Positions 19,236-28,146 are shown, counted from the stretch's first letter. The stretch is DNA of 64,000 nucleotides from Halomicrococcus gelatinilyticus (GCA_024227995.1 CP100465.1:868001-932000); one strand, 5' to 3'. Translations and numbers: made by a program. Notes: generated by a model from the sequence alone, not told the origin.

Positions 19236-20494
19236 GCCCAGGTCACCTCCCGTTCGACCGCGACAACGTCCGCGACGGTCTCGCGCCGTCGGGCGACCGC
19301 CGACCGGTCGCCATCGACGACGACCGACGCCGGTCGGGGCCGCGAGTTGTAGTGGTTCGCCATCTCGTAGCCGTACGCGCCGGCGTTACCGACCGCGAGC
19401 AGGTCGCCCCGCTCGGGCGCTGGCAGCGCGTGCTCGCCGAAGGTGTCGGCGCTCTCGCAGATTGGGCCGGCCACGGTCGCCTCGACGACGGGCGCATCGC
19501 CGGCGTCGGCCGCATCGCCAGCCGCCTCGACGCGGCGGACCTGGTGGGTGGCGTCGTACATCGCCGGGCGGGCGAGGGCCGTCATCCCCGCGTCGACGCC
19601 GACGACGGTCGTTTCGGGCGTCTCCTTGACGGTGTTCACCCGCGTCAGGAGGACGCCCGCGTCGGCGACGAGGTAGCGCCCGGGTTCGACGACGAGGTCG
19701 GCGTCGACCGCGCCGAGCGCCGAGCGCGTCGCGTCGGCGACGGCGTCGAGGTCGAGCGGCGGTTCGTCGGGGGCGTAGGGGACGCCGAACCCGCCGCCGA
19801 CGTCGACGAACTCCAGGTCGACCGGCGCGTCGCGTGCGAGGTCGCCCATCCGCGCGACGAGTTCGCGGTGGGCCGAGAGATCGTCGCCGGAGATGCCGCT
19901 GCCGGCGTGGGCGTGGACGCCGACGACGTCGAACCGGTCGGCGGCCGCCCCGAGCAGAGCCGCCGCGCGGTCGTCGGGGACGCCGAACTTCGCGTCGGCA
20001 CCGGTCCGGACCTTCTCGTGGTGGCCCGCGCCGACGCCGGGGTTGACCCGCAGGCAGACCCGACCGTCGTAGCCGCGCTCCGCGAGGCGGTCGAGGGTGT
20101 CCTCAGCGCCGACGGTGATGGTGAGGGCGGGATGGTCGACGGCGAGTTCGACCGCGCGGTCGAGGTCGGCGGCGGGCGGGTTGACGGCGGTGTAGTGGAC
20201 GCGCTGGCCGTCGAACCCGGCGTCGAACGCCCGCTGGAGTTCGCCGGCGGAGGCGCACTCGACGCCGGCGCCCTCCTCGGCGAGCGTCCGCAGCGCGGGA
20301 CGGACGGTGTTGGCCTTCGCCGCGTAGTGGACGTTCGCGTCCGGGAACGCCGCGGCGAACCGGCGGTAGTTCGCGCGGACGCGGTCGAGGTCGAGGACGT
20401 ACAGCGGCGTGTCGTGCTCGGCCGCCAGCGCGTCGAGGCGGGCGTCGTCCCAGTCGGCGAGTCGACGTACCGGCGGGTTCTGCCCTGCGCTCAT
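19232..20494 (-). CDS. lysA: Diaminopimelate decarboxylase
   Basis: 420 residues. PLP-dependent last step of lysine synthesis. The PLP Lys is Lys60 in VHYAAKANT; VGVHAHAGSGIS and VDVGGGFGVPY are the barrel phosphate-binding motifs; VEPGRYLVADAG and PICESADTFGEHALP (catalytic Cys region) follow, and NAGAYGYEMANHYNSRPRP ends the active site. Start at the ATG at 20494, which overlaps the dapD stop by four bases; the open frame upstream lies inside dapD. Confidence 0.95.
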   Translation of the reverse strand: MSAGQNPPVRRLADWDDARLDALAAEHDTPLYVLDLDRVRANYRRFAAAFPDANVHYAAKANTVRPALRTLAEEGAGVECASAGELQRAFDAGFDGQRVHYTAVNPPAADLDRAVELAVDHPALTITVGAEDTLDRLAERGYDGRVCLRVNPGVGAGHHEKVRTGADAKFGVPDDRAAALLGAAADRFDVVGVHAHAGSGISGDDLSAHRELVARMGDLARDAPVDLEFVDVGGGFGVPYAPDEPPLDLDAVADATRSALGAVDADLVVEPGRYLVADAGVLLTRVNTVKETPETTVVGVDAGMTALARPAMYDATHQVRRVEAAGDAADAGDAPVVEATVAGPICESADTFGEHALPAPERGDLLAVGNAGAYGYEMANHYNSRPRPASVVVDGDRSAVARRRETVADVVAVEREVTWA

Positions 20495-21321
20495 CGCAGC
20501 GCCTCCTCGCGCTCGACCTCGTCGAGGGTCCCCGCCTCGACGTCCATCGCGACGACGGCGGGCTTGTAGGCCCCGCCCTCGAAGAGGTCGTGGTCGCTCA
20601 CGCTCGACTCGACGAAGCGAGTGAACGCCCGGCGGTTCGGCGGGAGGTGGCCGTAGACTATCTCCTCCTCGACGAGGTCGTAGACGGGGATGCGGGGCGT
20701 GAGCAGCGTGTTCTCCGCGACGACGCTGCCCTCGCCGACGACGAAGCCGGAGGTGATCCGGCAGCCGGCGCCGATGGAGACGTCGTCCTCGACGACGACC
20801 GGCGTGCTCTCGACCGGTTCGAGGACGCCGCCGATCAGGGCGTTCGCGCCCAGCTTGACGTTCGCGCCGATCTGGGCGCACGAACCGACCGTGTCGCAGG
20901 AGTCGACGAGCGTGCCGTCGCCGACGTACGCGCCGACGTTGACGAAGCTCGGGCTCATCACGATGCAGTCGCTGCCGACGTGGGCACCCCGCCGGAGGAC
21001 GGTCCCGTCCGGCGTGTTCCGGGTGTTGCGTCCCGGCAGGTCGTCCGTGCGGCGCAGCGGAAGCACGTCGTGGTAGGTGACGTCGCCGTACTCGCGCCCC
21101 TCGATGTCGCGCAGGCCGAAGTTCAGCAAGATTCCCTGCTTCACCCACTCGTTGGCCTCCCACTCGCCGTCGCTGGGTTCGGCCGCGCGCACCTCGCCCG
21201 CCTCCAGCGCGTCGAGGAACGCGTCGAGCGCGTCGTAGACGTCCTGGCTCGCGTTGTCGGCAGTGAGGTCACCGTCGTCGTAGCGCCGCCAGAGGTCCCG
21301 TACTTCGCTCTCGACGCTCAT
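20491..21321 (-). CDS. dapD: Tetrahydrodipicolinate N-succinyltransferase
   Basis: 276 residues. Left-handed beta-helix acyltransferase: an N-terminal helical part, then hexapeptide repeats (GAHVGSDCIVMSPSFVNVGAY, GTLVDSCDTVGSCAQIG and GANVKLGANALIGGVLEP in sequence). It places this lysine pathway in the succinylase branch, consistent with dapE downstream. The start at 21321 overlaps the dapB stop by four bases; 18 extra residues upstream in frame are not needed. Confidence 0.93.
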   Translation of the reverse strand: MSVESEVRDLWRRYDDGDLTADNASQDVYDALDAFLDALEAGEVRAAEPSDGEWEANEWVKQGILLNFGLRDIEGREYGDVTYHDVLPLRRTDDLPGRNTRNTPDGTVLRRGAHVGSDCIVMSPSFVNVGAYVGDGTLVDSCDTVGSCAQIGANVKLGANALIGGVLEPVESTPVVVEDDVSIGAGCRITSGFVVGEGSVVAENTLLTPRIPVYDLVEEEIVYGHLPPNRRAFTRFVESSVSDHDLFEGGAYKPAVVAMDVEAGTLDEVEREEALR

Positions 21322-22085
21322 GCGGCGACCACCTCCTCGAAGTCGTACCAGCCGGCGTCGCGGGCGGCCAGCCACACCGCCGCGTCGAGCGCGCCCTCGG
21401 CGAAGACGGCGCGGCTCCGCGCGCGGTGGGTCAACCGCAGTTCCTCGTCGCCGCCGGCCAGGAGCACCTCGTGCTCGCCGCGGACGTTCCCGGCGCGTCG
21501 CGCGTGGATGCCGATCTCTCCCTCCGTGCGGGGCGCGTCGCCCTCGCGGCCGTGGACGCGCTCGCCGTTCGCTTCTCGGACTGACTCGACGTGGTCGACG
21601 ACGGTGAGCGCAGTGCCGCTCGGCGCGTCACGCTTGCCGTGGTGGTGGGTCTCGGTCACCTCCACGTCGTAGCCCGGGAGGTCGTCGACGGCGGCCGCGA
21701 CCGCGTCCAGCAGCGCCTGGACGCCGCGCGAGAAGTTGCTCGCGACGAGGACGGGGACGTCGTCGCTGGCGGTGCGCAGCGCGGCCTCGCCGTCCTCGTC
21801 GAAGCCCGTCGTCCCGACGACGGCGGCGACGCCGGCCTCGGCGCAGGCGGCGACGTAGTCGCGGCTGCTCTCCGGGCCGGAGAAGTCGACGACCACGTCG
21901 GGGTGGTACTCGCGGAGTGCGTCGGCGAACTCGGCCGCGGCTTCGAGCGGCACGCCGAGGTCCGCGTCGGGTGCCGGGTTACGGTTCACGCCGGCGACGA
22001 CCGACACGTCGGCGCGGTCGGCCGCAGCGTCGACGACGGTCCGGCCCATCCGTCCCGTCGCGCCGGTGACGAGGACGCGCGTCAC
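21318..22085 (-). CDS. dapB: 4-hydroxy-tetrahydrodipicolinate reductase
   Basis: 255 residues. NAD(P)H reductase: Rossmann motif VTGATGRMGRTVVDA at the N-terminus, DFSGPESS near residue 80, the nucleotide-site VVGTTGF, and the substrate-binding ETHHHGKRDAPSGTAL around residue 155. Overlaps dapA and dapD by four bases on each side. Confidence 0.95.
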   Translation of the reverse strand: MTRVLVTGATGRMGRTVVDAAADRADVSVVAGVNRNPAPDADLGVPLEAAAEFADALREYHPDVVVDFSGPESSRDYVAACAEAGVAAVVGTTGFDEDGEAALRTASDDVPVLVASNFSRGVQALLDAVAAAVDDLPGYDVEVTETHHHGKRDAPSGTALTVVDHVESVREANGERVHGREGDAPRTEGEIGIHARRAGNVRGEHEVLLAGGDEELRLTHRARSRAVFAEGALDAAVWLAARDAGWYDFEEVVAA

Positions 22086-22969
22086 GCCGATACCTCCTCG
22101 AGGTCGTCGAGGACGGCGGCGAGTTCTTCGCGGTGCTCGTCCGACAGCTCCGAGAGCGGCGAGCGCAGGGAGCCCGGGCCGTACCCGCGGATCTCCATCG
22201 CGGCCTTCACCGGGATTGGGTTCGTCTCGACGAACAGTTCGCGGAACAGCGGACCGAGTTCGTGGTGGAGTTCGCGCGCTCGCTCGTAGTCGCCGTCGAG
22301 CGCGGCGTGGACCATCTCGACGGTGCGCTCGGGTTCGACGTTCGCGACGACGCTGATGGTCCCGGTTCCGCCGATGGCGAGCAACGGCAGGGTGAGCGCG
22401 TCGTCGCCCGAGAGGACGGCGAACTCCTCGTCGGCCGTCCGCTCGATTATCTCGCCGATCTGACCGATGTCGCCGCTCGCGGCCTTGTAGCCCACGACGT
22501 TCTCGTGGTTCGCCAGCGAGACGGTCGTCTCGACGTCGACGTTCCGACCCGTGCGCGAGGGGACGTTGTAGACGATCTGCGGGCAGTCGACGGCGTCGGC
22601 GATCTCGCGGTAGTGGGCCTCCATCCCCTCGGGTTCGGGCTTGTTGTAGTACGGCGAGATGAGGAGCAGGGCGTCGGCGCCGGCGTCGACCGAGCGCTCG
22701 GAGAGTTCGAGCGCCTCGTGGGTCGAGTTGCTGCCGGTGCCGGCGATGACGGGCACGTCGACGGCGTCGGTGACGGCGTCGACGACCCGGACGTGCTCGT
22801 CGTGGGTCAGGGTCGCGCTCTCGCCGGTCGAGCCGACCGGGACGAGGCCGTCGACACCGGCGCGTTCGAGGCGGCGGGCGTCGGTTCGGAGCTGGTCGTA
22901 GTCGATGCTACCGTTGCGGAAGGGGGTCGTCATCGCGGGGTAGACCCCGCGGAGTGGTGTGTGCGTCAT
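22082..22969 (-). CDS. dapA: 4-hydroxy-tetrahydrodipicolinate synthase
   Basis: 295 residues. Condenses pyruvate with aspartate semialdehyde; first gene of the lysine operon. The TIM-barrel aldolase residues are visible: GSTGES (46-51), Tyr134 and Arg139 in YNVPSRTG, and the Schiff-base Lys162 in GYKAASGD. The six genes dapA to dapE cover all steps from aspartate semialdehyde to lysine except the succinyl-amino-oxopimelate aminotransferase (DapC role), which must be supplied elsewhere. Confidence 0.95.
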   Translation of the reverse strand: MTHTPLRGVYPAMTTPFRNGSIDYDQLRTDARRLERAGVDGLVPVGSTGESATLTHDEHVRVVDAVTDAVDVPVIAGTGSNSTHEALELSERSVDAGADALLLISPYYNKPEPEGMEAHYREIADAVDCPQIVYNVPSRTGRNVDVETTVSLANHENVVGYKAASGDIGQIGEIIERTADEEFAVLSGDDALTLPLLAIGGTGTISVVANVEPERTVEMVHAALDGDYERARELHHELGPLFRELFVETNPIPVKAAMEIRGYGPGSLRSPLSELSDEHREELAAVLDDLEEVSA

Positions 22970-23288
22970 TGGTTCGGTGGTCGGAAACGGGTGTCGCGCT
23001 GTACAGAACGAGGATGGTCCGGGACGGGGACGCTACGCCCGCCGCGAACCGCAGGACGTGCGTTTTGTGCGTTTACCGACCGCGCTGCGGCTCGTCGCGA
23101 CGGCGGTCGCGGTCGAGGCCGCAGCGAAGCGCATACTGGTTTGCCGAGCCCCGACGGTATTAGCTCTTGTGCCGCTGGCAGGTATTGTTCCCGTCGGCGG
23201 ATCCGCCGACGCGCTCGTCGGGCCACGAGCCGGTACAGGGCGGGTGAACCGGCGGTCTTATGAGGCCCACTGCAGCTAGTTTCGATAG
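22970..23288. other. Divergent intergenic region between dapA and the phosphoesterase gene
   Basis: About 320 bases between divergent starts. I see no gene. The right side holds a TATA-like TCTTATG (23257-23262). The left side, which must hold the dap promoter, has no convincing TATA box; a weak GGTAAACG on the minus strand is the only AT-containing candidate. No lysine riboswitch-like structure was recognised. Confidence 0.5.
23257..23262 (+). promoter_or_regulatory. TATA-like element before the phosphoesterase gene
   Basis: CTTATG core 27-32 bases before the ATG at 23289, consistent with leaderless transcription. Confidence 0.5.
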
Positions 23289-23930
23289 ATGCTCGTCCTC
23301 GGTGACGCCCACGCCGACGACCCGGAACGGCGAGCGGCCCTGTTCGCCGCCTACCGGGAAGCAGACCCCGACGTAGCCCTGCAGCTCGGCGACCTGATGT
23401 ACTACGACCTTCCGGTCCCGACGTGGTTCATCGCCGGCAACAACGAGGACTTCGACGTCATCGACGCGCTCCGGAACGGCCTCGTCAGCAACTCGCAGGT
23501 CCACAACGTCAACCTCCTCGCCAGCACCGCGGTCGACCTGCAGGGCATCCGCGTCGCCGGCCTGTCGGGCAACTTCGCACCCACGCAGTACGACCGACCC
23601 CGCGCGAACCTGGTCGACGAGCGCCGCCGCCACTTCACGCGCGAGGACGTCCAGGCGGCGATGGAACTGGCAGACGTGGACGTGCTGTTGACCCACGAAG
23701 CGCCCCACGGACTGCCCGTCTCCGAGGAGTACGACGTCGGCTGCACGTACATCGACGACCTGCTCGAGGCCCTGGAACCGCGGCTCTGTCTCGTCGGGCA
23801 CCACCACGAGCACGCCGAGTCGACGTTCGGCGACACCCGCGTCGTCGGCCTCGCGCCCGCGTGGGAGCGGTACTACGCGCTCGACCCCGAGACGCTGTCG
23901 CTCGCGTCGTTCGAAACGCCGAGGCCGTGA
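23289..23930 (+). CDS. Calcineurin-like metallophosphoesterase
   Basis: 213 residues. The dinuclear metal site is complete: GDAHAD (residues 5-10), LQLGDLMYY, IAGNNED, LTHEAPHG and the paired-His motif VGHHHEHAES near residue 180. Compact archaeal YfcE/MJ0936-like phosphodiesterase layout. Substrate unknown. Confidence 0.9.
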   Translation: MLVLGDAHADDPERRAALFAAYREADPDVALQLGDLMYYDLPVPTWFIAGNNEDFDVIDALRNGLVSNSQVHNVNLLASTAVDLQGIRVAGLSGNFAPTQYDRPRANLVDERRRHFTREDVQAAMELADVDVLLTHEAPHGLPVSEEYDVGCTYIDDLLEALEPRLCLVGHHHEHAESTFGDTRVVGLAPAWERYYALDPETLSLASFETPRP

Positions 23931-23981
23931 CAGGTCACGATTGGGGTCCCCTTGCCGTGGCAGGCTCCGAGTGGGAACCCC

Positions 23982-23987
23982 TTTATG
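23982..23987 (+). promoter_or_regulatory. TATA-like element before the NYN-domain gene
   Basis: TTTATG 23-28 bases before the ATG at 24010. Confidence 0.5.
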
Positions 23988-24009
23988 CGAGTAGTTATCA
24001 CACCAACGC

Positions 24010-24507
24010 ATGACCGCAATCCACCCGAACCAGCGGGTCACCGTGCTGGCCGACGCGCAGAATCTCTATCATTCGGCGCAGAGCGTCTACAGTCGGAACA
24101 TCGACTACTCGTCGCTACTGGAGAAGGCGACCCAGAACCGTGAACTCACCAGGGCGATCGCCTACGTCATCCGCGCCGACAGTCCCGACGAGGACACGTT
24201 CTTCGACGCGCTCGTCGACATCGGTTTCGAGACGAAGATCAAGGACCTGAAGACGTTCGGCGACGGCACGAAGAAGGCCGACTGGGACGTCGGCATCTGC
24301 ATCGACGCCGTCACGCTCGCGTCGCGCGCAGACACCATCGTCCTCTGCACCGGCGACGGCGACTTCGCGCGCCTGGCTACCCACCTCCGTCACGAGGGCG
24401 TCCGGGTCGAGGTGATGGGGTTCCAGGAGTCGTCGGCCGAGGAGTTGATCGAGGCGTGCGACGAGTTCATCGACCTCAGCGAGCGAGAAGAGACGTTCCT
24501 GCTCTGA
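24010..24507 (+). CDS. NYN-domain (LabA/DUF88-like) putative ribonuclease
   Basis: 165 residues, a single NYN (PIN-like) domain. Conserved acidic positions are present: Asp in VLADAQNLYHS near residue 15, KADWDVGICIDAV in the middle and CTGDGDFARL near residue 115, followed by GVRVEVMGF. The fold and acid triad suggest Mg-dependent RNA cleavage. No partner is indicated by the neighbours. Confidence 0.87.
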   Translation: MTAIHPNQRVTVLADAQNLYHSAQSVYSRNIDYSSLLEKATQNRELTRAIAYVIRADSPDEDTFFDALVDIGFETKIKDLKTFGDGTKKADWDVGICIDAVTLASRADTIVLCTGDGDFARLATHLRHEGVRVEVMGFQESSAEELIEACDEFIDLSEREETFLL

Positions 24508-24508
24508 C

Positions 24509-24688
24509 TCAGACCGGGCGGCCGTCCTCGCCTTCGGTGCCGTACGCGAGGGCACCGCCGGCGAGCGCGAGCGTGGCGACGCCACCGAGAGCGTTCATCA
24601 CGAGCCCGCCACTGGACGCCGCGACGACGAAGATGAGCGCGCTCCCTGCCAGCAGGAGTCCGATTCCCAGCAGTTCTTTCGAGTTCAT
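24509..24688 (-). CDS. Small two-helix membrane protein (59 residues)
   Basis: Reads MNSKELLGIGLLLAGSALIF at the start, then a second hydrophobic stretch (ALGGVATLALAGGALAYG) and an acidic tail ending GEDGRPV. Two short membrane segments. Support for reality: an ATG start, a TATA-like TTTATTA on the minus strand 23-29 bases upstream (24717-24711), and hydrophobic composition unlike the shadow frames. Convergent with the NYN gene, two bases apart. Function unknown. Confidence 0.7.
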   Translation of the reverse strand: MNSKELLGIGLLLAGSALIFVVAASSGGLVMNALGGVATLALAGGALAYGTEGEDGRPV

Positions 24689-24710
24689 ATCCGCGCTTAC
24701 GTCCGAAGAC

Positions 24711-24717
24711 TAATAAA
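24711..24717 (-). promoter_or_regulatory. TATA-like element of the 59-residue membrane protein
   Basis: TTTATTA on the minus strand, correctly placed for a leaderless transcript starting near 24688. Confidence 0.5.
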
Positions 24718-24897
24718 TCGCATCCAAAATCGGCTGACATCGTGACGGTATAACATAGCAAGGTTCTGTCGGTTGGGTATCACTCTCCCGCGCGTGCCAC
24801 GTCGACTGGCCGACACGTGAACGAACCGGCGAACCGCGCCGGGGCGGAGCACCGCCGCGTCGAAGCCTTTTCACGGCCCCGCTTCGAACAACCGGCG

Positions 24898-25368
24898 ATG
24901 ACCGACGCCGACGACCTGTCCGACCTCCGGGTGACCGCCGACTACCAGTTCGGTGCCGGGGCGGGGGACGCGCTGTTTCCGCCGGACGACGACCTCACCA
25001 TCCGCCGGTCGTCGTCCGGGCGACCGAGCCAGGTACACGCCGCCGCCGGGCGACTGGTGACCTACACCACCGACGGACGGTTCACGCTCGGGACCGCGGG
25101 CGGCCGCCGCCTCGCCGACGCACTCGCCGCACCTGCGGCGCGGGTCGTCGTCGGCGACGAGAGCGAGCCGTTCGTGCGCGACGGGAAGAACGTCTTCGCC
25201 AAGTTCGTCGCCGAGGTCGACCCGGCCGTCCGCCCGGACGACGAGGTGCTCGTGGTCCACGAGGAGGGCGACCTGCTCGCCGTCGGCCGGGCCGAACTCG
25301 GCGCCGACGCCATGCGCGACTTCGACACCGGCATGGCCGTCAAGGTCCGTCACGGCGTCGGCGAGTGA
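24898..25368 (+). CDS. Stand-alone PUA-domain protein (archaeosine-transglycosylase-like)
   Basis: 156 residues. The C-terminal about 75 residues, from [20 protein letters not shown] through [20 protein letters not shown] to VKVRHGVGE, are a PUA RNA-binding domain like that at the end of archaeal tRNA-guanine transglycosylase. The first half ([17 protein letters not shown], and [19 protein letters not shown]) matches the accompanying module of that enzyme. Probably binds tRNA or rRNA; no catalytic domain is present. Confidence 0.82.
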   Translation: MTDADDLSDLRVTADYQFGAGAGDALFPPDDDLTIRRSSSGRPSQVHAAAGRLVTYTTDGRFTLGTAGGRRLADALAAPAARVVVGDESEPFVRDGKNVFAKFVAEVDPAVRPDDEVLVVHEEGDLLAVGRAELGADAMRDFDTGMAVKVRHGVGE

Positions 25369-25519
25369 ACGGCTCCGTCCTGGCGGCGTCGACCACCTCG
25401 TGGTGCCAGCAGTAGCGTTCGACCGGCGTGACCGAACGGAATCGCTCGTGGTCGGTCGTTACGACTCCTTCCACAGACGGCGTCGAGGATCGTCCGTTCG
25501 GCGACCGTGCTCCGCCACG

Positions 25520-25525
25520 CTTAAC
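25520..25525 (+). promoter_or_regulatory. TATA-like element before the NAC gene
   Basis: CTTAAC 25-30 bases before the ATG at 25550. Confidence 0.45.
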
Positions 25526-25549
25526 TCTCCCCATTCCGTCGATTCCCGT

Positions 25550-25942
25550 ATGTTCGGAGGAGGCGGTGGCGGGGGGATGAATCCCCGCAAGATGAAGCAG
25601 ATGATGAAGCAGATGGGCATCGACGTCGACGAACTCGACGCCGAGGAGGTCGTCATCCGGACGGCCGACGGCGAGGAACTCGTCTTCGACGCGCCCGACG
25701 TGACCCGGATGGACGCCCGCGGCCAGCAGACGTACCAGATCGTCGGCGACGCCGAGACGCGCGAAGCGTCCGCCGGCGATGCCGTCGAAGCGGAGGAAGC
25801 GGACGAGGGTGCAGCCGGCGAGATTCCCGACGCCGACGTCGAGATCGTCGCCCAGCGAGCGGGCGTCCCCGAGGACGACGCTCGCGAGGCCCTCGACGAG
25901 ACCGACGGCGACCTCGCCGCGGCGGTCGAGCGACTGGAGTGA
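25550..25942 (+). CDS. nac: Nascent polypeptide-associated complex protein
   Basis: 130 residues. Begins with a Gly run and [20 protein letters not shown], followed by the NAC beta-sandwich ([32 protein letters not shown]) and a C-terminal UBA domain ([20 protein letters not shown]). Binds ribosomes and nascent chains as a homodimer in archaea. Its last codons overlap the next gene (GTGA), implying translational coupling with the tRNA methyltransferase. Confidence 0.95.
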   Translation: MFGGGGGGGMNPRKMKQMMKQMGIDVDELDAEEVVIRTADGEELVFDAPDVTRMDARGQQTYQIVGDAETREASAGDAVEAEEADEGAAGEIPDADVEIVAQRAGVPEDDAREALDETDGDLAAAVERLE

Positions 25943-26661
25943 CGGTCCTACTCGTCCACGGCGACCGGGAGTACCTGCGCGAACCGGGCGAGGAGCTCCA
26001 GACCGACCTGGGCGTCCTCGAAGTCCCCGAGGACGTCGAACCCGGGGACACCCTGGAGACGCATCTCGGCGAGCCGTTCACCGTCCGCAAGCTGCGCGGC
26101 CCCGACCTGTTCCACCACCTCGAACGCACGGGCGCGCCGATGATGCCGCGCGACGTCGGGCTCATCGTCGGCGAGACCGGCGTCGCGGCGGGCGACCGCG
26201 TGCTCGACGCCGGCACCGGGACCGGCGTGCTCGCGTCCTACCTCGGCCGCATCGACGCGACGGTGGTCACCTACGAGCGCGACCCCGAGTTCGCCGAGGT
26301 CGCCCGCGAGAACGTCGCGATGGCGGACGTCGACGACGTCGTCGACGTGCGGACCGGCGACCTGCTCGACCACGTCGACGACCTCGGCGGGTTCGACACG
26401 CTCACGCTCGACACGCCCGACGCCCCGGCGGTCGTCGAGCACGCACCGGACCTGCTCGACGACGGCGGGTCGCTCGCCGTCTACTCGCCGTTCGTCGAGG
26501 ACGCCCGCGCCGTCGCGGAGGCGGCCCGGAGCGTCGACCTCGCGAACGTGCGCACGAAGGAGACCATCCAGCGCGAGATGGACTTCGACGAGCGCGGCAC
26601 CCGCCCGTCGACCGCGGGCGTCGGCCACACCGGCTTCCTGACGTTCGCGCGCTCGGACTGA
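25939..26661 (+). CDS. trmI: tRNA (adenine-N1)-methyltransferase, TrmI family
   Basis: 240 residues. N-terminal beta module ([35 protein letters not shown]) then [20 protein letters not shown] and the SAM-binding loop [16 protein letters not shown], with TLDTPDAP as the catalytic-motif region. This is the layout of m1A58/57 tRNA methyltransferases that act as tetramers. GTG start overlapping the NAC stop. Confidence 0.93.
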   Translation: MTVLLVHGDREYLREPGEELQTDLGVLEVPEDVEPGDTLETHLGEPFTVRKLRGPDLFHHLERTGAPMMPRDVGLIVGETGVAAGDRVLDAGTGTGVLASYLGRIDATVVTYERDPEFAEVARENVAMADVDDVVDVRTGDLLDHVDDLGGFDTLTLDTPDAPAVVEHAPDLLDDGGSLAVYSPFVEDARAVAEAARSVDLANVRTKETIQREMDFDERGTRPSTAGVGHTGFLTFARSD

Positions 26662-27166
26662 CCCGGACGGTCAATCGCGACCTGTCGCACGACGGGCGGA
26701 CTCACCGACGACCGGATTCTCCCGTCGTCGCCGTCTCTTCGTCCCAGTAGTGCCGACGCGATCCAGCGAAACCGCCGCACAACGAAAGCACGTCTGGTCG
26801 TCACGGCCAGCGTCGAGATAGAGCTCGGGTAGGGTGCCACGACCTCCCAGCGGTTCGACCGCCTGCGTTCGGACGGCGAGCGGGAGCTGACCGCTCTCGA
26901 CCGGTGTGACAGTCTCGACATCCCGTTCACGTTCGACGTCGTCCACACCCTGCTCCCCGTCACCCCCGACTCGCTCGGCACGCTCCGCTCTCTCCCGGAA
27001 GGGCGGGACGTGGTCCGGTATCTCGCCCGGAACAACGTGGGTGACTGCGGAAGCTGCGGTCCTGATGGACGGTCACGACCGCTGGCCGTCGTGACCGCCG
27101 CCGGAACGCGTCAGCAGCGACGTCGCCGAACGGACTCCGTCAGGGCAGGCCACCTGCCGCGGAGAA
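26662..27166. other. About 500 bases without a confident gene; possible gene relic
   Basis: No open frame here has a convincing start. Plus-strand bases 26833-27072 read as a coherent stretch (LTALDRCDSLDIPFTFDVVH, then TLLPVTPDSLGTLRSLPEG, VVRYLARNNVGDCGSCG) with hydrophobic/acidic alternation unlike the usual Arg-rich shadows, but it is preceded by a stop at 26830 and lacks an ATG. It may be the end of a decayed gene. Minus-strand 26671-26946 contains a CFRC motif but is otherwise unconvincing. Confidence 0.4.
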
Positions 27167-27481
27167 TCAGTGGTCGTCCTCGCGCCACTTGTGCTCGCAC
27201 TCGGTACAGACGAAGAAACGCGTCTCGCTCTCGTCGGCGGCGCGGATCTGCTGCATGTACCAGTGCGCGCGGTCGTTGCCACACTCCGGACACTGGGCGT
27301 CGGTCGTCGGCAGGCCGCTGTCCTCGCCGTCGCCGGTCTCGATGACCTCGCTGGCCTCCTGGTCCTCGGTCAGGACGTACTCCGCCTCGGGGTCCTTCGG
27401 CTTCTCGTAGCCGCAGCTGCCACAGACCCAGAGGCCGTCCTCGGCTTTCATCATGGAACCGCACTCGTCACAGAACTCCAT
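27167..27481 (-). CDS. tfs: Transcription factor S (TFIIS/RPC11-like)
   Basis: 104 residues, two zinc ribbons. N-terminal MEFCDECGSMM...LWVCGSCGYEKP is RPB9-like; C-terminal DAQCPECGNDRAHWYMQQIRAADESET...VCTEC is the TFIIS ribbon. The ribbon has the acidic DE pair in AADESE that reaches into the RNA-polymerase channel to stimulate transcript cleavage. Full length for archaeal TFS. Confidence 0.95.
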   Translation of the reverse strand: MEFCDECGSMMKAEDGLWVCGSCGYEKPKDPEAEYVLTEDQEASEVIETGDGEDSGLPTTDAQCPECGNDRAHWYMQQIRAADESETRFFVCTECEHKWREDDH

Positions 27482-27586
27482 CGTTGCACCGCTGTAGCCG
27501 CGCCGCCCATTTAAGCGGCGTGCTTTCCGGCCTCGTCACGGGCCGACGGCGTCGCTGCTCGCGTTCTGCGGCGTCGTTCGCCGCGA

Positions 27587-27844
27587 CTATCCCTCGCCCT
27601 CGGACTGGTACGGTTCGCCGACCGCCTCGCGCGGGAGCGCGTTGTGGAGTTCGGCGTCGAGGTCGTCCACCGAGTCGAACTCCTCGTCCGGGACCTTCGC
27701 GACGACGTCGCCGAGGTTGCGCTCGCCGTCGGCGAGGATCAGGGTCACGTCGTCCAGGCGTTCCGCCGCCGTCTCCCGGGTCACCGGGTACGAGAGCTGC
27801 TGGAGCTCGGACCTGACGTCGCGGAGCTTGACTGCTCGTGCCAT
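27587..27844 (-). CDS. Small haloarchaeal conserved protein (DUF5789-like)
   Basis: 85 residues, acidic, no cysteines or membrane segments. MARAVKLRDVRSELQQLSYP, then ETAAERLDDVTLILADGERN and LGDVVAKVPDEEFDSVDDLD, a pattern I recall as DUF5789 (not checked). Likely a small cytoplasmic or nucleic-acid-associated protein; function unknown. Confidence 0.72.
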   Translation of the reverse strand: MARAVKLRDVRSELQQLSYPVTRETAAERLDDVTLILADGERNLGDVVAKVPDEEFDSVDDLDAELHNALPREAVGEPYQSEGEG

Positions 27845-27918
27845 GAGCGTGAGTATGAGCGCCGTTCGCTTAGCTGTTGAGGCGGACGTATCACCGAACG
27901 CGTTCGAACGCGAGCACC

Positions 27919-28053
27919 TCACCGCACGCGCTCGAACACGGTGGCCTCGCAGTTGCGACACGTCCGCCGGTTGCGCCAGTAGGTCTTCCCGCACCGGGCG
28001 CACCGCCACTTCGGTCGGAGGAGGTCGGGGACGAACCGTTCGCTCGGTTTCAC
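27919..28053 (-). CDS. 44-residue zinc-ribbon micro-protein (GTG start)
   Basis: Reads V(M)KPSERFVPDLLRPKWRC, then ARCGKTYWRNRRTCRNCEAT and ends VFERVR. Two CxxC pairs (CARC and CRNC) separated by ten residues form a plausible single zinc site, and the protein is basic, unlike most haloarchaeal proteins, which suggests RNA or ribosome binding. GTG start assigned because no ATG is available and the conserved-looking part begins right after. Lies 74 bases upstream of the DUF5789-like gene on the same strand. Confidence 0.65.
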   Translation of the reverse strand: MKPSERFVPDLLRPKWRCARCGKTYWRNRRTCRNCEATVFERVR

Positions 28054-28114
28054 ACCTGTGGTAGGCAGCCGGGCGGTAAATCCCTCTCGCCGGCGTGACG
28101 GGCCGCGCCCGTAC

Positions 28115-28121
28115 ACTTTAG
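28115..28121 (+). promoter_or_regulatory. TATA-like element before pncB
   Basis: ACTTTAG 26-32 bases before the ATG at 28147. Confidence 0.4.
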
Positions 28122-28146
28122 CCGGTCGCCGTCGTCCACGGGGACC

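Noticed and set aside
26671..26946. Minus-strand 91-codon frame with a CFRC motif
   Set aside because: No second Cys pair, Arg-rich end, and no start signal; more likely antisense to a decayed plus-strand frame.
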